NCBI GenBank assembly: GCA_037127315.1
Contig: JBBBDQ010000330.1
Span: 3,783,501-3,847,500, forward strand
Length of the DNA stretch: 64,000 nucleotides
Direction: 5' to 3'
From: Ascarosepion bandense
Taxonomy: Eukaryota > Mollusca > Cephalopoda > Sepiida > Sepiidae
The notes beneath the pieces were generated by a model. It did not search any database. It was given only the letters and a program-made list of their open reading frames with translations, and had not been told where the DNA came from. Shown here in pieces: positions 44,291 to 57,311 of this stretch. The translations under genes were made by a program, and so were the position numbers. How positions within the stretch are numbered: position 1 is the first letter of the stretch; each line of letters opens with the position of its first letter.

Positions 44291-46574
44291 TACAATTTAC
44301 AAATTATGAATTGGTTTATCTAAATTGCAAATATCAGTTTTTTCTTTGTCTTTTGCAACATTATTTCTTAAAAATAATTTTTGAAAACCAATATGTAACT
44401 GTAGTTTCAGTGATTTACTGTTTTATTTTTTCTGCTTTTACACTGGCTAGTTTAGGTCAATTTTATAAAAATTTCATTTTCATTTTTACTTACTATGTGC
44501 TTGACCCAAGGATACACTTTTAGCTCTCACTCATAACTATAAGATATTTTTTAATATTTTAAAGACAAAAAAATTTAATTGAAAGTAATATAATTCTCAT
44601 TGCAACTATTGAAACAGATATTTCTTTATATATAGAAAATAGTCTTAAATATGGAATAAATTAGGTACCTCCAAAAATTTTCTCAAAAAAAAAGATCATA
44701 CCATGATGAAAAAAAGGCTCCAAGTTTGATAAAAACAGTTTTATTGTCAAAATGTTTGTTATTATTAAAAGGAAAGGCCAAAGTATTTTTTTATTCTTTT
44801 ATTAAATCATTTAATTTCTTTCTAGCACATTCTAAATGTTGGTTAAAATCTTGTATCAACAGGTAGGCCAAAGATTAATATTTCAAATTTTAGTATCATT
44901 TTAGTATTAAAAACACATTGCAAATCAAGTAATTGTGAATTAAATTATTATTTTTTTTTTTTTTTACATCTGTTACTTTCACTTACTTAATTTCTCAAAA
45001 TTTCATAAAATTAAGATTCCAGCCTCTTCATATTTATATTGGTTAAAAGCAGAAATCCTTGAGATTGCTATTATAAATAAAATATATTAAGGAAACTATT
45101 TTCTTAAGAAAAATGTTTTTTTCAATGAATAATGAATTTTTACAAAAAATTGTTACATTTTAAATCTTCTAAAATTCTGTAATAATTTCAGCCTTTTAGA
45201 TGATGATATTAAGTGAAAACTATATTAACTAATCATAAATGGAAAAGCTTATTACAAATAATCAAACACCAATATTTTAAAAACAATTTTGAATTTTTTG
45301 TATGTGTATAAACATGCTGATTTTTGTAAGTACGGGCAACCATACATAACATTATCAGAAAATAAGTGATAATTATAGTAAATTTAAAGCCAAAATTTTT
45401 AAAATTCAATAAAACATTAGATTATGAAGAATATTTTCCTAAATTTTTAAGACTACTGAATACTTAAAAAAAGTTATAAAAAAGGTGCACACATAATTTT
45501 TTTTTCAACTATCTTTTACTGATAAAGTCTCTCTAGAGCAACATTAGATCTGTCAACATGTTCAACTACTGTTGGATTAAAAAAAAAAATTTCTGTGATA
45601 TTTTAAATTAAAAGTAAATAACAGTTGTTTCAAATCAGTTTAATTATACTTTAAATCAGTTAATATTCCTCAAAGTTTCAGAAAAGTATATTTTTGTAAA
45701 ATTTTTTAATAAAAGAAATACATTGCAATGAAAGACAACTAAAATCAGCTTTTATATTAAAAAAAATCCCATTCCAATTTAAATTATTTTTGGAAGCAAA
45801 GTATTTTGCTTATTAGAAATATTGAATTTAATCTGTTAGCTTGAAATTAAAACTAATATAAAAGCTTCAAGAAAAACTTTTCATTTTTAAAAATTCATTT
45901 AAAATATCACATTCAAGTTAAAGTGCTACTTACTGAGACCCTACCACAATGATACCTCCCCAATGTATGTCACCTGACACATATCTATCAGCTTCATCTC
46001 ATAGACACACAGCATTACTATCTTTTATATATTCCTTATTTCTGAATTTTAATTTTATTTATTTCATACTTGTTTATAACTTAGTAATCATTACTGGCAG
46101 TGAGCATATTTCACACTCTTTATCAACTGAAAATTGTTTAGGACATTCTTATCATTATTCAGCTCTCATTGAAATTAAGTGGGTTTTTCTAGTGCAAAAA
46201 GTAAAATGATCTTTCAAATGTTTCATCTTACTGATATTAACATTATTATTTGTATTATTTAATGAAAAACAAACCATACCTCAATATAGGAAAAAACTTG
46301 AATTATAGAAAATAAATATACTATGTATGTTTAAAATATTTTTATAAATCTTCTTGATGTAGTAGTCATGTATAAATCAATAACTATTAAATTCATGTGT
46401 AAAATAATAAAATCTCTTTACAGTTTCTATGGCTGTCATTATTTTTATTCAAGGAAAGATTGGTGATATTAGACAATAATAACTTCCTATATTTGTGAAT
46501 GTGAGACAAAGCCTTCTCAGACCATGTGAAAGGTGACAGAATGTATGTTAGTGTTGTTATGGTTTCTGTAGCAA

Positions 46575-46765
46575 ATATGCTTTTTAGAGGATGGAGTTAC
46601 CAGCTCCGTGTCTAATCTAGCTGAGCAGGAAAAGAAATGGATTCCTACCTTTCCCAATGGTATTTGTGTGAAAGTGAATGCAGCAACCTTGGTTGTAATT
46701 TGAACACTGCATGCTAATCTCACTTTCTATGCCAGTAGCCATTACACTACCTGTATATCCCTCTT
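46575..46765 (-). repeat. SINE copy (chimeric family, tRNA part and body)
   Basis: On the minus strand: ATATACAGGTAGTGTAATGG (A-box-like), GTGTTCAAATTACAACC (B-box-like), GCTGCATTCACTTTCAC and GGAAAGGTAGGAATCCAT. It matches the tRNA part and body of 19743-20007. No 5S part is present. Confidence 0.65.
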
Positions 46766-47259
46766 TGGGAAAAGAAATGGAAGATAAAAATTGGCATTAT
46801 GTAGCGATTTAAGTTTTCACTGAATTTAGTAAGTAAAATAGTAATAAAAAAACAAAACTGTACACCTCTTGCTAATTAAGTTATCAGTTAGTATCATTCT
46901 TGAGAGATTGTAATCACTATGTAAAATTTAAGACTATTGATACTTTTCTGGTATTAAAAAATATTAGCTGTCATTATAGTTGTTACCTTTTTGTATATGG
47001 AATTTGTCTGAAAATAGTTCTTACATTAGAAATAAAAACATTGTAAATAAAAATAAAACATGAAATGAACTTCCAAGTGTGATAATACCATCTATACTCA
47101 TAAGGCAATTTTATGTATAATGTGACCCCAGCTTCTGAGCAATACTAGTATGCCTACCGTAGTCAAATATTGCAGTACTGGGCATCATCTTGGAGATATT
47201 TTATAGCAAACAAATGGTTTTCACTCTTTATAATAGATAATAATACCAGTAAATGTAAA

Positions 47260-47567
47260 TCTATCTAAACTTATTTATAAATGGAACTTTGCGTGTTTGT
47301 GTGTGTATCCGTTACCTATAGATTCCGAAACGGCTGAACCGATTTTCTTGAAAATTTACACAGTTGTACTATAAGCATCTGCGAGTGTTCTGAGCTAGGT
47401 TTTGTGTCGAGGTACCCCCGATAAATATCAAATTGATAATCGAAAAAATCAGGTTATAGAAGGAGTGGTCCGATTTTAATCAAATTGTGTACACTCATAG
47501 ACAAAGACATAAGAAATGATATTCAGAAGTTTCAAGGTTGCAGTTCTTACAATAGTGCAGAAAATTG

Positions 47568-47608
<41 letters not shown>

Positions 47609-47775
47609 CGATACCAGGAAATTACATCCATTCATTTTTCTTTCAGTCTACGGTTTCGCATTAACTGGAAATTTTTTAGTTTTTCGTGCCAATGTCCAAA
47701 GAGTCTGAGCTCCAGAGCCATGGATTAGTTTTAAAGCTTTCATTACACACGAGCAACGCTGGGCTATACTGCTAG
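47260..47775 (+). mobile_element. Non-autonomous Helitron candidate, 516 bp
   Basis: Starts TCTATCTAAACTT directly after A (47259) and ends ATACTGCTAG directly before T (47776), the A|T insertion rule of Helitrons. The 5' part has the phrase CGAAACGGCTGAACCGATTTT common to many animal Helitron-like repeats. Near the 3' end CGAGCAACGCTGGGCT looks like a worn form of a GC hairpin about 10 bp before CTAG. A (TA)n run at 47572-47604 and a short ORF (47516-47728) inside are not functional. Confidence 0.65.
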
Positions 47776-48292
47776 TACTATAATAAATATAAATGGGGAA
47801 AACCAGAATAATTAACATCACTGAAACATTTGGTATAGATGAATGTGGGACAAAAGGGGTGCCATTGGAAAAACATTATCTCAGTAATGTAAATACATGT
47901 GAACAACAATGAACACAAATTGGAGAAATTTAAAAGGAAAACATTGTTATTTCTTCATTATATAAAGTATTGTCATAGCGAATGACATTCTGTTGTTCAT
48001 GCAGCAACAGAAAAAGAATCTAAGCTAGGGGAGGGAGGCTAAAGAAGTTTACCAGTTCTGTTAAGGTTAGTTAAAGGCACTGTGAGAATGTAGGCCTGCC
48101 AGGTAGGGTATCTTCTCCAGAAATGCATGAATTTTAATCCCTCCAGAAAAAATTTACTTCAGTATAGTGCAACCAGTCACTGAAAATGTATGATTTTTAA
48201 GCTCTTCAATAAAATTACTTATGTATAGTGTGACCTTTTTAAAAAAAATTGATCATAAAACCTTTTACTATACTTGAGGATATATGGTATAT

Positions 48293-48949
48293 TAATTTTC
48301 AAACGACCTCAAATGGAATGACTACATCGAATCTATAGCTGTATCTACTGCTAGGAAGTTTGGGGCACTGTCAGGCCAGAATGTTTTTCTTGTCAGAACC
48401 CATTTTGCCTATTTATAAATCTACCATACCATTCATCATACATTGAATACTGTTGCCATATCTGATCAGGTGCTCCTGCTATTCATCTTGAGTTTCTTGC
48501 CAAAATTCAAAAGATGATCTGCAATATAAGTGATTCTCATTTGGTAGCCCACCTTTAGTCATTTTCTCATCAATGTGATCTGTCTTTTCTACAAGTATTT
48601 TCGTGGCAACTGCTCTGATGAGCTTTTTTTGCCTGGTTCCCTGACCACATGTATTTACACGTTCTACTAGATTGGCATCAAGCCTTTCACTGTCAAAATA
48701 GTTAAATGTAACTGCCTTTTCTACTCTAACAATTTTTTTTTGTGGAACTCCCTTCTATTTACTTGCTTTTGCTTCCCTGACAGCTACATTCACCAAAAGT
48801 TTAAATGCAACATTAATTGCCATCTTTTATTTCCTAAATTCCCATTCACCTCTTATCCTTTCTTTGACATCCCCTGTACTTTGTTTTTATCTCGCTGTAA
48901 CCTCCTGTACACCAGTGGCAGAATGATTATAAAAAAAAAATATTCATTG
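48293..48949 (+). mobile_element. LINE 3' end (same family as 18363), 5'-truncated
   Basis: Plus-strand fragments in order: WNDYIESIAVSTARKFGALS (about 48315), NVFLVRTHFAYL, YCCHIWSGAPAI-like text in a shifted frame (about 48450-48480), LFYKYFRGNCSDEL (about 48585-48625), VKIVKCNCLFYSNN, FLWNSL and FPDSYIHQKFKCNINCHLL (about 48775-48830). Then a 3' UTR and a poly-A at 48938. Several frameshifts and stops are present. It reaches further 5' than the copy at 18363. Confidence 0.8.
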
Positions 48950-49446
48950 CTTGGAACTTTTAAGGAATTTCTGGAAATTATGCTTTAGATTCAGTTGTGG
49001 TGCATTGAAATATTTTTAAGTATCTGGCAAGAAATACTGTAATGTAGCATTTTGGATATAATTTGGCATTTCATGTTTTGTTCTTAAATTTCCATCCATA
49101 GTTGATATTTGCTGAAATATATAAACATATCCAGTGCAATTTTGAAAAATTAATTTTTTTTTTTTTTTTTTTTTTTTGCTTAACTTTTTAAACAGTCTGA
49201 TTTAAAACATCTCATGTGACTTATCTAATTTCAAATTACTCTTATGATGTTTAAACGTAACAACAAAAAGTAAATGCTCAGATTTATAAAACAATAGTCT
49301 TTCATAAGTATTGTTAACAATAAGAAAAATATGTAAATCTAACAACTATTACAGAACAGAATTAAGTTTCTGTTTGTAAATCAATTTTTAAAAATCATTT
49401 CTTTATATTTTCAAAAGTTTAACTTTATTTATTTATTTATTTTAAG

Positions 49447-50312
49447 CTTCCTCTCAACATGTACCAATCAAGAAGTTGGGAACCCTTGCCTCCAAATCAA
49501 ACGGTTTCAGTGAATCGAGAGTGAACCATAAAGTTAGCCAGTCCTCGTACAAGGATTTATCAACAGCAAATGATTCTACCTCAGGGCCAGCCTCTAATAA
49601 AACAACTTCTTCAACAAATAGCAACCACGGACCCTGGGAAATCAGAACCTCTTACTCACCCACCTCTAATTCTCTCAAGAGTGCCTCTGTATCATCATCT
49701 TTGTCAGCTACATCAATAGAAACCGTTGTCACCAGTGCTGAAAGATCTGCTTCAGTTTGTTCTCAGCGAAGCCTCCCAAGTCGATCATCTCTCATACCAC
49801 CACCACGAATGTCCCTCTCGGTAAATGGCATGCTGCCTCCAACCAACAGCATGGTAGGTAGACTGCTTGGTTATCAGCATTCTAATGGTAATTCCTCTGC
49901 AAGCGGAAGGGCTGTGTCACCACTGTTGGTTAAGAAAGATCCAACAGTTTCTTCAACGTCTAGTTCTGATATTGAGGCCATTAGTACGAGCCTAGAAAAA
50001 AGCAGGCTTCATGACAACCAATTTAGCAGACAGCTGGACAACACCAACGGTAACAATCGGCGACGTTATGTATCGGAATCATGGCGCAGGCAAAACAGTG
50101 AATCAGCAGCTGCCTCTTACTCATATCCTAAGCAGCAGCAGCCACTGTGGAGCTCGAGCCCAAAGGACCCACTAAAGGTTGTAAACCTTCCTGTTGAACA
50201 GATGAAGCGTCCCGTGTATCCATTGAAGATGTCAAAAAATTCATATTCAGCAGCAGAGAATTCCAACCCCCAGCCACGTGACACTCTGCATCTTACTTTT
50301 TTTCTCCACTGA
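49447..50312 (+). CDS. Ser-rich C-terminal exon B of the repeat protein
   Basis: Acceptor TTTATTTTAAG ends at 49446. The open frame runs from there to TGA 50310-50312, 287 full codons after the junction codon. The first in-frame ATG is about 120 codons in, so this is a downstream exon, not a stand-alone gene. It begins SSQHVPIKKLGTLASKSNGF. It is rich in Ser, Thr, Asn and Pro with blocks SVSSSLSATS, QRSLPSRSSLIPPPRMS, a basic patch NRRRYVSESWRRQNS and an end PRDTLHLTFFLH. Exon A plus B from ATG 39575 gives about 837 aa. No domain is recognised. A long AT-rich 3' UTR probably follows. Confidence 0.75.
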
Positions 50313-52483
50313 TTAAGAAATGACCCAGTTGAGGAAAGTGGGCTCTTAACAATTACAATAAGATGGCTAATCTAAGAAAAAAATAACTGCTTTTTTTATC
50401 TCATTTCACTTTATTCTTTGGTGTTTTTTTTTTGGTTTTTTTTTTGTTTTTTAAATTACTGCTTTTACTGTAGATCTGTTTTTTATGGGGTGTCAAGCCA
50501 TTTTCTATGTTATTATTGATAGTTTATTTTTCTTTCTTTCTTTTCCTGGTGTAGTTAGTTCTTTTAACAATGTAAGTGGTGTGTTGGTCATATGTGGTAG
50601 CGGTATTTTCTATTTATACACACTCTTGTGCACAAATGTCATGATTAATACTTAAATGATTTTAGCTTGCCATCTGTTCTTATACTAAACAGTGACTGAT
50701 ATTCTAAATAAGGAACAACAGGTTTCTTATGATTAGAATTTAAAAAAATCTGCAATCCACCTTCGGCAGATGCCAATGTTTGAAGTTTTTTTTTTTTTTT
50801 TTTTAATTATGTCATTTTGTTACCACCCCAAATATTGGATAAAATAATCAATGTTCATTTTTCTACAGCCGAGAGCTTCTGTCATGATGGGGGATAATAA
50901 TAGTCTTTTTTTTTTTTTTTACTTCAGGAACACAATTTCATTATGATATTATATCTAGATATTCATTGATATTTCTCCTTAGCATTAGCACCTTCCCCCA
51001 ACCAGAGTTGTTTCATTTCCAGTCATGACAGGTTATTGTTTTTTGTTTTCCTGTGTGTATGTGTTGGCCTCAAAGATGCCAGGGTGACAATGATAAAAAT
51101 GTTTATATATGTTTATATATATATATATATATATATACTTGCATATTCATAGACACACATGCATTTATAAAATATCTACTCCACCAACCATCCAATCATT
51201 TTATTTTTTTGAGAAAGAAATGTGTGAAGTAATTATCTGATTTTAATGAATATTTTTTTTTATTCAGTACTTTAATAGAATGGAAATTCTAGAGGACAAA
51301 GTCTCACATTGTTTTATGAACAGTTGTTTTTAGAAAATCATTGACAATTTTCAATTTAGTGTTTTTGTTTTTTTTTTGTTTTTTTTTTAGTTAAAAAAAA
51401 AAATACATTTCTAATTTGTATATTTAAAAAATGAGTATTTAGTACAAACATCTTTTTTTTAACAAGTCTATTTCAAAAGTTTTATTAGAACGATTTATAA
51501 ATAATTTCCATTTTTCAAAACCAATTGTAAGGATAGGATTAGTAGTTAGGATGAAACACCTATGTTATAGTGAGAAAAATTTGGTCTATACTAACATACT
51601 TTAGTTTTTGCATAGTATTAAAGAATAAGTGGATTAAAGAACAATTTCCTTAACTCTTCACTAATGGAGAGATTGAAATGCATTTACATCATGTTATGAG
51701 AATTCAAGCAAAGGAATAAGATGAACACATCTAGAAAATTGTTTGTGTGTTAAATTCCAAATCCAGCAAACATTAGTGGCTTCAGTATATAAGCTGGGTG
51801 TTTGGGTTCTGGAATCTCTTAATGAAAAAAAAGAAGTGGATAATTGATAACAAAACAGAAATAATTTATGACTCAACTGAATACTTGAATTATGATTTTC
51901 TCTAAGATAAAAAAAAATGTTTAATCGATTTCTTTTTATTTTTGTAAATGAATCCAGATGTCTGATAATAGTTATTAACATTCATGATAAAACAAAGAAT
52001 ATAACTATTAATTTTTATTTTTATTGGCAGATTGACTTGTGATTTATTCTTTGAACTTAGTTGTTTGGCTATAAAAAAATTGGGTGAGGGTGCAATTATT
52101 GTTTATATAGACTATCTTCATTTAGTCAGATAATATTCTTTATACACTGAAACTAGAGTATATTGATTGATTTGTTTCTTACAGCTGATCAACCCTTTGT
52201 GGGTTATTTAAATCTAAAGCAGCAATATATATTTATTTTTTTAAGGTAAACAACTTATTTAGAAAATGTACGTACACACACACACACACACACACACACA
52301 TAGTGTGTGTGTAAAAATTCAGATATAAATAAAATATCTGTAAAAAGGCAGTATGAATAAAGACAAGGGAACTTTTCTTTTCTGATGCATTTCATCCAGT
52401 GAGAGGCTTTATTACAGTAAATGATAAAATCCCTCAGTAAAAGAAATGAGTTGGTAAAGAAAAGTTTTCTTTTTGTATTCATT

Positions 52484-52520
<37 letters not shown>

Positions 52521-52740
52521 ATATATTGAGGAAAAGTTTATATTAATTACCTGACTGATAGAAGTTTTATTAGGCAAACATTTGTCCCCCCCCCCCCACT
52601 CTACACCTTGGTGTCTGTGGCCAAAAAATTTGTAAATTTAATTTTTTCCTTCAAATATTTTTATATCTTGTTTATATTGTTTTATCAAAATATTGACATG
52701 CTAAAACAATTTCCCTTTTGTTTACATTTATTTGCTTTTG
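50313..52740. other. Probable 3' UTR or intergenic DNA
   Basis: No coding region. T-runs, a (TA)n tract near 51112-51137 and CA runs near 52270-52300 (minus: GT at 52490-52518) occur. AATAAA near 52327 is one of several possible poly-A signals. No transcript end can be fixed from sequence. Confidence 0.4.
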
Positions 52741-52760
52741 ATATTGGATATTATGACATA

Positions 52761-53244
52761 CGGTAAACCCTCGACTTAAACTACTTGGGAGTGAAGGGAG
52801 CAAACATCAATGTGAAACAAATTCATTAAAACTGAATATAACTTAAGAAGTTTTTTTTTTTTTTTTTTTTTTTTTTACCTTTTTTTTTAATGCACAAAGA
52901 AAATTTCTAACACCATATAAAGTACAGTACAATATAAAATATTTAACACAATATACAGTATTGTACAATATATATTAATTATAATAAAGAATATGTAATA
53001 TTTACTCACCATTTTGGAAATGTAATTCAGTGGTTTTTAACTTTTTTTTTTTTTGCGTGACCCACTATCTTATCTATAATGGAGACTGATGTTCTCATGA
53101 ATTAGGTATAATTAAAAAAACAAAAACACATGCATATATATATTTCATTTTTTTATATTAACCCAGCCCAATCTCAACTCTGTGATAAGGTCCAATAAAT
53201 TTTAAAATTGTTATTCTGGTATCCATTAAATCAAGGGTTTACTG
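52761..53244. mobile_element. pogo/Tigger-like MITE with TA target duplication
   Basis: CGGTAAACCCTCGACTTAA (52761-52779) and the inverse of TTAAATCAAGGGTTTACTG (53226-53244) form 19-bp ends with 3 mismatches. TA flanks both sides (52759-52760, 53245-53246). The size is 484 bp. Terminal CAGTAAACCCT is of the pogo/Tigger style. A second long T-run is inside, and no coding region is present. Confidence 0.75.
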
Positions 53245-53246
53245 TA

Positions 53247-55425
53247 TTTTTTTGTATTTTATTTTATTATGTAATTCAATGTTGACTTTATTCACAAAAT
53301 AGCTGCTCCTCTTATTTTTATTTTTTAATCTAAAAAAGATTTTTCAAAACCTGTTGCTAAATATTAGCATTGGTAAACAAAAACAAAATGACAGTCTAAG
53401 TTTCATTAAGTGGCAGAAAAGATTTTTAATACATATTTCTTTTTCTGGTGCTGCATCATTTACACTTGTTATTAGACTGTAACATTTATACATTTCCTTC
53501 TCTTTAGTGGTATTAAATATTAATAGTAAAGGATAGAAAGGTGATAGACTTTAATAAGCATAAACAATCATATTTTCATAATGAATTAATAGTCAAGGGC
53601 ATTCAAGATAAATTATTTTATATATAAGTAGAATTATTAAAAGACTTGAGTAATGTCCATTGACACCCCACTTGATTCATTTTTACTTTTTTTTTTTTAT
53701 TAATGTACAGGGTGCAATGGGTTAATTATTGCCATTTTATATTTTTCATTTTGCATATGTGCTTGGTTTGTTTTTGATTTTAATATCCAGCCTTGTTAGA
53801 ATAAGTTCTATTGCTTGAATAATTTTCTCTCAAATAGTTTTAAAATTTATCTTTTCTACTTAATTCATTTACCATAAGTTAATTGTTTTTATTAAATCAA
53901 AGTGGGGAAAAAAGTTCATTATCAACTTGTGGTTTTAACTATTTGATTAACCTAAATGGAGATGGCAAAAAAATGTTTGCTTACATTTGCTCTACAGTGA
54001 GTTTTTTTTTTGTTTGTTTGTTTTTTTACCTGTTGACCCATTATTTCTGGTCTTCATTATTCTTTTTGATTTATTAGTATGACTATTCCATATTTATTAC
54101 TACTTATGTCTCATAATAGTTGTTGCATTTGGGATATGAAATTTGTATACAAATCTAACAACTATTACAGAGGTAATATGTTAATCACAATATAACCAAG
54201 GTGTAATTTGCTTGGATCTGATTATTACCCTGTTTGGTTATTATTTTAAAAAAAACGTTTATTTTTTCTTCATGTTTTTTTTTTTTAAACTACTGAGAAC
54301 AAATGTTAATGTGTACAAATATGATATGAGTTTTTTTTTTTTTGTTGCTATAGATTTCTTTCGATATCTTTAAAGAAACCTTTGCTTATAACACTGTTGT
54401 TGTTATTAGTATTATTAGTAAGATTTAGATTTTGTCATTATTAATTACTATTACTGCTTTCTCTAAAACGTTTTCCTGATCATTTCTCTGTAGTCAATGA
54501 TGATGATGCCATTTGTAAAAGACAAAAATGCATTAAATATATTTTACTCAACATATATAATACATTGTTTATTAGTCAACTATGACATGTAGTATCTACT
54601 CTTAAAGTCCTTATTGTCTTGATATCTTTAAAATTTGTTTATATTTGTCAACATTGTCAGCTATTGTTTTTGTTTTTTCTCTTGTTGGGGGTCACTGTTT
54701 AAAAGTTTTGATATTGTAAAATGGCCTTTTATCACTTTTAATGACATTTTTGACTTTTTGTATACTAAAATAATGTATTATAAACAATTTGCTATCAAAG
54801 TGTTAAAAATGGTTCACTCTAGAAGTGCATTGAAATTAATTTTGTATAGAAAGCTTAATGCACAAAGGTTACTATATTCCAAAAAGGCTTTTTTTCTTAA
54901 AATTTTGGTAATATTCTGAAACTTTTTAATGTTAAAAATAGTTTAAAATAACCACAAAGGAGAATTTAAAACCTCTTACAGAGTTTTTTTTTTTTTTTTG
55001 TCTAACTTGCTTTCATTCAATTTTTTTTTATACCAGTGATAGTTTGTACGATGATTGTGAAGATAAAAAATTCTATATTGTGTTCCTCCTGTTGGTAATC
55101 TCTTATGCTTAATTTCTGTTTACTTTTTATTTTAAATTCCCTCCCTGCTTCAGAAAAGTTTGAGGGTGTTATCAAACTTGTAAAAAAAAAAACTTTTTCA
55201 TTGTGTAGTACATTTAAACATTAACTTGCATTTTTTTTATATATATCATTTAATACAGCTATTTGTATAGAAAATATTGCAACTATTTTGTATATGCATA
55301 TACGTACATGACTAGAAATGTATATTGGAACAAGTGATAGGCAAATGTTAGATTTTCTTTTTTGCATGTGAAAGGTTAAGACCTATATTTTACAATATCT
55401 AATTATTTGTGTGTGTGTGTGAGAG
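53247..55425. other. Non-coding AT-rich interval
   Basis: Long T-runs and short spurious ORFs (for example 54635-54919). Nothing supportable was recognised. Confidence 0.4.
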
Positions 55426-55452
55426 TATATATATATATATATATATATATAT

Positions 55453-56085
55453 AACATAAATATGTTATAATATCACTACAAAAGTAGCTATTTTGTTTTG
55501 ACACTGTGTTTTATCAAGTGATGAAGTTTATTTCAAGTTGGAGGGTTTTAAAAGGTTCAAGACTAGCCAAACTTCAATAATCAGGGAGACATTGTTGCAT
55601 AGACAGAGTGGACCAGTTAAAACAAAGCAATTTCTAATTTGAAGAATAAAAGAACACACTAAAAATAATTTATTGGGATCTTAACATTAATACTGGATTA
55701 AAATAGAGATCAGCATTATTAATTGGCTATTAGACTCACTTTATTTTTATTACAAATTTTAGATTCTGAGTTTAACAAAAGCATTAGATTTAGGTTGTCA
55801 TAAAGTTATTTAAATATTAAACAAGTAAAAGATGTTGTACATATTAAAATCTAAAGAGATGAACACACAAAAACACACATACATATGTCTTGGGAAATAT
55901 ATGTATGCATGTGTGTAAGTATGTAAATAAATGCGTATTTTCTGAGTATATGTGAGATTTGTTAATATACTTGCGTAAATATATGTTACTATTAATTATA
56001 TGTGTAGATATCCAGTCTTCATAAAAATATATATGTGGGTGTGCAAATGCAAGATTTGTATGTGAGCATGGATGGATGTGTGTCT
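55453..56085. repeat. Left arm of a 2.5-kb inverted repeat
   Basis: About 630 bp that returns inverted at 57312-57979. Matched blocks include ATATCACTACAAAAGTA, TTATCAAGTGATGAAGTTTA, CAGGGAGACATTGTTGCATA, GATCTTAACATTAATACTGG and CATAAAGTTATTTAAATATT. The inner part matches near TATGTGAGATTTGTTAATAT and CCAGTCTTCATAAAAATATA. Identity falls toward the inner end. Confidence 0.9.
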
Positions 56086-56379
56086 ACGGGTATATATACA
56101 GACGCATTTGTATGTACATATGTGGAAGTATGGATATATGTGGATATAAGTAAGTATACGTGATTGTGTTAATATGTAGGTTTATACATATATACGTATT
56201 CGTGTGCTTCTGAGTGGGTGTGTAATGAGTTTATGGTCACTATCCAAAAATTCTTTTTTCAACTTGTCTAGGAATCCCCAATTGAGATAAGATTAAGGTC
56301 TCTGTTTTAAATCATGTTATTTGTCCATTTCATTTTAAAAAATGTTTATTTAGAGAAAATATTTATACCAATGGAATGA

Positions 56380-56450
56380 ATATAGTGTGGTCTGATGAAG
56401 TGAGCTAATTTAGCTCATAAAAATGAATTATAATTTATAACCAATCTACA
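56380..56450 (+). ncRNA. Degenerate hammerhead-like motif
   Basis: CTGATGA (56392-56398) is followed by a perfect 7-bp stem TGAGCTA/TAGCTCA with a 3-nt loop (56401-56417) and then TAAAAATG where GAAAC is expected. It resembles the hammerhead motif known in Penelope-like element termini. Loss of the G of GAAA suggests an inactive copy. Confidence 0.45.
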
Positions 56451-57009
56451 TGATGTGTTGAGTTTTCCTTTTAAATATCATATTGCTCTAGATAACATCC
56501 ATCGAGCTCTCTACACAGATATAACTTAATATTTTATATTATTTATTTTTGTTGGATTATCTTCTCCATTCACGGACTTAACATCATTACTTATATATAT
56601 AAAGAACAGCAGAACCCATAAGTACAAACAGTTAAAACCAGGTACTAATTAAAAAAAAAAATTCAGAAACAATGTGAAATTGATGCTTTGAAAATCACAA
56701 TTATTAAATATTAATTTAACAATTGGTGCTATAATAAAAACGTGTTGAATATTAACCAGATGATTTATGCTAAAATCGAATATTGACATGATAATTAATA
56801 TTAGATTAAATACCTCAGAACTATATAACTTGACGGTCAATGTTAGATTAAGTACTCAGCAAATATTAATGATAACATATACTGAATGAAATACCTAGCA
56901 AAAATTAATTAGAACATCCAAACCCAATGAAAATACCCATCAAACAAAGGCAAATAACAATTTACAGCAGTGAAAATAATATACATAAATTCTTAATATT
57001 ACAACCCAT

Positions 57010-57300
57010 ATTTTCAAGTAAATAATGAACTACGTTTGCAATGAACAGTAAGTTCATTTCTCTGGTTTAACAATTTAACCTTGTTCTTAAATTTGGTAAT
57101 TTCTAACTTTTCATTGAGACAAAGGTAGCAATGTGCACAGAGGGAATTATGGGTTTTTAGTAAAACCGATATAAAACTTTTTAGTATCAGGATTTTCAAT
57201 TGTAGAGATAGTATAAAGATAAAGTATGGAACTAACTAAACAATTATGATGTAATGAGAATTCCTTAGAATTTCTACAATTATAACCACTGGTATTAGTT
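57010..57300 (-). pseudogene. Penelope-like element C-terminal relic (GIY-YIG region)
   Basis: Minus strand: ENPDTKKFYIGFTKN (about 57200-57155) is the YIG half of a GIY-YIG nuclease. After a deletion and frameshift, SLCAHCYLCLNEKLEITKFK and LLNQRNELTVHCKRSSLF (57140-57018) follow. That is the Cys-rich tail C..C.LCL.EK.....LLN.RNEL...CRH of Penelope-like polymerases. The RT is gone. It lies inside the loop of the large inverted repeat. Confidence 0.75.
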
Positions 57301-57311
57301 TGCAGACACAA

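Larger units (their letters stand above)
41223..49446. other. Putative phase-1 intron between exons A and B
   Basis: Starts GTAATT (a weak donor: +5 is T) and ends in a TTTATTTATTTATTTTAAG acceptor. It removes 8224 bp and joins A of 41222 with CT of 49447-49448 to make an ACT codon. It contains SINEs, a LINE tail, a Helitron and a LINE end, all listed separately. The stretch 44530-46500 holds AT-rich DNA only. Confidence 0.6.

Noticed and set aside
43830..44523. Two overlapping ORFs of 112 and 129 codons
   Set aside because: They span SINE-like repeat copies 4 and 5 and the sequence between; no splice signals or family match were found.
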